NCBI GenBank assembly: GCA_011045955.1
Contig: DSBV01000082.1
Coordinates: 1-36,847 of the forward strand
Direction of reading: 5' to 3'
Source of the DNA: Bacteroidales bacterium
GTDB taxonomy: Bacteria; Bacteroidota; Bacteroidia; Bacteroidales; Tenuifilaceae
Length of the DNA: 36,847 nt
Under the pieces are notes generated by a model that saw only the letters and a program-made list of their open reading frames with translations, was not told the origin of the DNA and did not search any database. Of the stretch, positions 33,971 to 36,847 are shown in pieces. The first letter of the stretch is position 1. Each line of letters starts with the position of its first letter. A program made the translations under genes and the position numbers.

Positions 33971-35032
33971 ATGAACACCATGAGAAGTAAAGTGATAAAA
34001 TATTTTGGGATAGTTGGATTGCTGGGTTTGCTAGCTAGCTGCGAGAAGGATGGTGAAATGGTTACCATGCTTTCGGAACCGATTCCTCCAACTATCGTTT
34101 CAATGCCTGAAATGAAGTTCTATCGAACCGGCGATCCTAACCAAATTGTTGAATTTAAGTGCACTCCTGTTGATCCTGGGTTTAAAGCGTCGGCTACCTA
34201 TTTTCTTGAAATAGCTCCTGCTGGTAGTGAATTCGCAAACCCACTTCAACTATATTCTGGGCCGCAAGATACACTTATCTCCTTTAAGGTTAGTGAACTT
34301 AACGCTAAACTTTTAACTGTTTTCGATGGCGATAAAGAAACAAATGCTGAAGTTAGAGTTAGAGCAATTCTAACCGTTGATGCTGGAACAGGTGCTCCTG
34401 GAACTGGGACCAATCCCTTTTCATATACATCAGCCTCATTGGCAACAGTTGTTAGGCCATACGGTTTACCTCGTCTAGATCTTATTGGAACAAGCTATGA
34501 AAATTGGATAGAATCGCCCAATGCCGATGGATTATACAGCGGATTTGTAAAACTTAGTTCAACTGAACCCTTTACCCTCAAAAATCCCGATGACGATAAG
34601 GTTTACGGTTTAAATGCAGATGGTACCGCTTTCGTAGAAAATGAAAGCAATAGTCTTGCCTCACCTGAAACTGGTTGGTATAAGTTGGCAGTAAACCTAA
34701 ACGATGGATCATTCTCGCTTGACGCCCACATGTACGGTGTTGTTGGTTCAGCTACACCTAATGGTTGGGGTTCACCCGACATCAAAATGGATTATAACCG
34801 CAAAAAAGGATTCTGGGAAGTTACAACCGATCTTGGTGTTGGTGAGATTAAGTTCCGTAAGAACGACGGTTGGGCTTGGAACCTAGGCCTTGACGGAACT
34901 GATGGTCAATTGAAGCATGATGGTTCTGACATTCCTGTTCCTAGTGCTGGAAAATATTACATTACACTTACTATTACCCAGTACGAAGAACCAAACGAAG
35001 CTGGTTTTTACACTATGACTAAACTTAACTAA
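33971..35032 (+). CDS. susE: SusE-like starch-binding outer-membrane lipoprotein
   Basis: A 353-residue lipoprotein (LLASC, lipid Cys24). The N-terminal SusE domain (about 30-160) is followed by a linker strand region and one SusE/SusF-type starch-binding module at about 255-345. This starts with MYGVVGSATPNGWG and continues with IKFRKNDGWAWNLG and DIPVPSAGKYYITL. Aromatic residues in this module type stack on alpha-glucan rings. With SusF it suggests the substrate is starch, maltodextrin or another alpha-glucan. It is shorter than SusF and carries one such clear module against three in SusF. The gap to susF is 16 bases. Confidence 0.85.
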   Translation: MNTMRSKVIKYFGIVGLLGLLASCEKDGEMVTMLSEPIPPTIVSMPEMKFYRTGDPNQIVEFKCTPVDPGFKASATYFLEIAPAGSEFANPLQLYSGPQDTLISFKVSELNAKLLTVFDGDKETNAEVRVRAILTVDAGTGAPGTGTNPFSYTSASLATVVRPYGLPRLDLIGTSYENWIESPNADGLYSGFVKLSSTEPFTLKNPDDDKVYGLNADGTAFVENESNSLASPETGWYKLAVNLNDGSFSLDAHMYGVVGSATPNGWGSPDIKMDYNRKKGFWEVTTDLGVGEIKFRKNDGWAWNLGLDGTDGQLKHDGSDIPVPSAGKYYITLTITQYEEPNEAGFYTMTKLN

Positions 35033-35048
35033 TCTAAAATGGGTAACG

Positions 35049-36572
35049 ATGAAACGCTATATAATTACAAAATTATCTGTCCTCGCTCTTACTCTTGCTA
35101 CGGTTGGATTTGTAGCATGTACTAAGGAAACAGCAGATAATAGGCTAGCCCCAAACCTTGCCACTACTCAGGTAATTGATATTACCAGTAACTCAGCAAC
35201 TATTGTGGGCTACATAATCGCAGGAACCGAAAAATTCACTAAAAGGGGAGTATGCTATAGCACTACCCCTGACCCAACCATTAACAACGATACCGTTCAT
35301 TGGGTTGACAATGGTGAAAAAAAAGCTACATTCCAGGTTACAATCAGCGGTTTAACCCATGTAACTACATACTACGCAAAGGCTTATGCCAAATTAGGCA
35401 ATGAGGTTAAATACGGTGAAGAACTTTCGTTTACAACTCTACCCATTCTACCAACAGTAACAACTGCTGATATAACCGATATTACAAGTTCATCAGCTAA
35501 AAGTGGAGGTGAAGTAACGGATAATGGTGGAGCAACAGTTACTGCTAGAGGTGTCTGTTGGTCAACATTACCCAATCCTACCATTGCTAATGAAAAAACT
35601 ACTGATGACAATGGTGATGGGACATTTACAAGTAGTATAACCGGTTTAATGCCAAATACCACATACTACGTAAGGGCTTATGCTACAAATAGCGCAGGTA
35701 CCGCCTATGGTGAACAAAAGGAGTTTACCACACTAAACATTACCAAGTTCTGGGTTGTTGGTGATTACAACGGCTGGGACAATTCCGATAATGCCAAGTA
35801 CATCATTTCATCTTTAACTAGTGGTAACCAAGCTGAAGGATACGTTTACCTAACTGCTGGTGGTATTAAGCTGGTAACCGACCATAGCTGGAGCGACCTG
35901 GCTACCTTTGGCGATGATGGTGCTTATTCAGGAATATTAGCAAATCCAGGTGTTAACATTCCTGTAGCTTCGGATGGCTATTACCGTATCCGCGCTAATA
36001 GAGTTGATATGACATACGAATTGCTAAAAACTGAATGGGGAATAATAGGTAGTGCAACACCTGGTGGTTGGGGCGATGAAACCCCTCTGCAATACGACCA
36101 GACTCTTGATTTGTGGTTTGGAGGTATGCACCTTACCGATGCTGAAGTTAAGTTCAGAGCTAACAATAACTGGGAATACAACCTTGGTGGTGAAATTAAT
36201 GCGCTTTCGTATGATGGGGCCAACATACCCATTGATCTGGAAAATGACTATGCTATCACCCTCGATTTAAGCACACCAAACGAATACAAGTGCAGCATTA
36301 ACCGTTGGGGTATTATTGGTAGTGCAACTGCCGATGGTTGGAATTCTGACCAAGATATGACTTGGGATGCTGATAATGGAGTATTTACTGCAACTTTAGA
36401 TTTGGTTGCCGGTGAAATTAAGTTCAGAGCTAACGATAGTTGGGATTATAACCTTGGAGGCCCACTCAATGCCATTGAACCCGATGGTGCCAATATTCCT
36501 ATTTCCGCTGATGGTAATTACACTATTACCCTGAATCCCTGGACAAAGGTTGCAACAATAACTATGAACTAA
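35049..36572 (+). CDS. susF: SusF-like multi-module starch-binding lipoprotein
   Basis: A 507-residue lipoprotein (FVAC, lipid Cys24). Two fibronectin-III-like repeats (about 34-131 and 135-229), each with RGVCYST or RGVCWST and a GLxxxTTYYxxAYA turn, hold the binding part away from the membrane. Three SusF-type modules follow: 232-325 (KFWVVGDYNGWDNS), 328-417 (WGIIGSATPGGW) and 418-507 (WGIIGSATADGW). The last two are close duplicates: both contain VKFRAN or IKFRAN, then NLGG and DGANIPI, and the similarity extends to the DNA, indicating a recent internal duplication. It should bind alpha-glucan at the cell surface. A terminator follows its stop codon. Confidence 0.87.
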   Translation: MKRYIITKLSVLALTLATVGFVACTKETADNRLAPNLATTQVIDITSNSATIVGYIIAGTEKFTKRGVCYSTTPDPTINNDTVHWVDNGEKKATFQVTISGLTHVTTYYAKAYAKLGNEVKYGEELSFTTLPILPTVTTADITDITSSSAKSGGEVTDNGGATVTARGVCWSTLPNPTIANEKTTDDNGDGTFTSSITGLMPNTTYYVRAYATNSAGTAYGEQKEFTTLNITKFWVVGDYNGWDNSDNAKYIISSLTSGNQAEGYVYLTAGGIKLVTDHSWSDLATFGDDGAYSGILANPGVNIPVASDGYYRIRANRVDMTYELLKTEWGIIGSATPGGWGDETPLQYDQTLDLWFGGMHLTDAEVKFRANNNWEYNLGGEINALSYDGANIPIDLENDYAITLDLSTPNEYKCSINRWGIIGSATADGWNSDQDMTWDADNGVFTATLDLVAGEIKFRANDSWDYNLGGPLNAIEPDGANIPISADGNYTITLNPWTKVATITMN

Positions 36573-36590
36573 TTATTACAATAAAAAGAG

Positions 36591-36621
36591 GGCTGTCTCA
36601 TATTAAGGGGCAGCCTTTTTT
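36591..36621 (+). terminator. Rho-independent terminator after susF
   Basis: GGCTGTC (36591-36597) pairs with GGCAGCC (36609-36615), seven pairs with one G-U, around an 11-base loop, followed by six T. It lies 18 bases after the susF stop and 21 bases before the next gene, which therefore needs its own promoter or read-through. Confidence 0.8.
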
Positions 36622-36642
36622 AAAATCAAACTATCTATAACT

Positions 36643-36847
36643 ATGAAAAGTTTTTTTATCTCTATTATATTGATAATTTTTATAGCATTTGCCCTCAATG
36701 CCCAGCCCATTACCGTTACCCCGGCACTACCTACCGATGCCGACGCGGTAACAGTAGTTTTTGATGCCACTAAGGCATCGCGCCCCGACCTGGTGGGCTA
36801 CACGGGCGATGTTTACGCTCATACAGGTGTTAGGATTGACGGTAATA
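36643..36847 (+). CDS. Start of a secreted protein, probable glycoside hydrolase (truncated by window edge)
   Basis: Only the first 68 codons are in the window. A signal peptide (MKSFFISIILIIFIAFALNA) is followed by QPITVTPALPTDADAVTVVF, then DATKASRPDLVGYTGDVYAH and TGVRIDG. This resembles the N-terminal beta-domain found before alpha-amylase or similar catalytic domains in Bacteroidota glycan loci. Directly after susCDEF, an alpha-amylase-family enzyme acting at the surface is the likely identity, but the catalytic part is not visible. Confidence 0.6.
   Translation, partial: MKSFFISIILIIFIAFALNAQPITVTPALPTDADAVTVVFDATKASRPDLVGYTGDVYAHTGVRIDGN

Overview
The window looks like part of a Bacteroidota chromosome, probably Bacteroidales or a relative. 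The signs are an AT-rich base composition, a complete SusC/SusD/SusE/SusF-type outer-membrane glycan locus, a head-GIN/DUF2807 protein, a DUF5916/CBM9-like barrel protein, several promoters of the Bacteroidota form TAnnTTTG, and REP-type repeats with a REP-associated transposase relic. I saw no rRNA, tRNA or CRISPR array.

Layout. (1) 1-1000: a 30-bp perfect palindrome next to a decayed IS200-like/REP-associated transposase, then degenerate sequence. (2) 1-20.6 kb: a large accessory catabolic locus matching the gene set once called the selenium-dependent molybdenum hydroxylase cluster and now linked to anaerobic purine/urate breakdown in gut bacteria. It has mocA (-), ygfK (+), a glycosyltransferase (+), an Lrp/AsnC regulator (-), two fold-type II PLP enzymes (+), a fused two-domain xanthine dehydrogenase (+), ssnA (+), a YgjV-like membrane protein with an acetyltransferase-like tail (+), a dihydropyrimidinase/hydantoinase (+), an unrecognised protein (-), ygeW (-), ygeY (-) and xdhC (+). 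(3) 20.6-28 kb: housekeeping or envelope genes: a DUF2807 protein, an MsrB lipoprotein, a LON-domain protein, a serine beta-lactamase-like hydrolase, a threonine aldolase-like enzyme and a DUF5916 outer-membrane protein. (4) 28-36.8 kb: a LacI regulator divergent from susC-susD-susE-susF, with the start of a likely secreted glycosidase cut off by the window edge. This resembles starch/maltodextrin utilisation loci.

How the catabolic genes may work together (inference from families): MocA and XdhC mature the molybdenum cofactor of the hydroxylase. The hydroxylase has no FAD domain, so the flavin/NAD(P)/Fe-S protein YgfK is a plausible electron partner. SsnA and HydA are amidohydrolases that could deaminate or open the ring. 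YgeW (carbamoyltransferase), YgeY (peptidase-like amidohydrolase) and a PLP ammonia-lyase would take ureido/diamino intermediates to carbamoyl phosphate, ammonia and a keto acid. The usual ygeX is not recognisable here; two other PLP enzymes stand at the head of the operon instead. No yqeB, yqeC, selD, carbamate kinase, FAD subunit or purine transporter is present in the window.

Non-coding structure is unusually rich: three copies of a roughly 210-330 bp dispersed repeat, four CCTGTCCCGC hairpins, a 75-bp inverted-repeat element, and a shared 20-bp AT-rich motif in two catabolic promoters (with its core in a third) that could be an Lrp-type operator.
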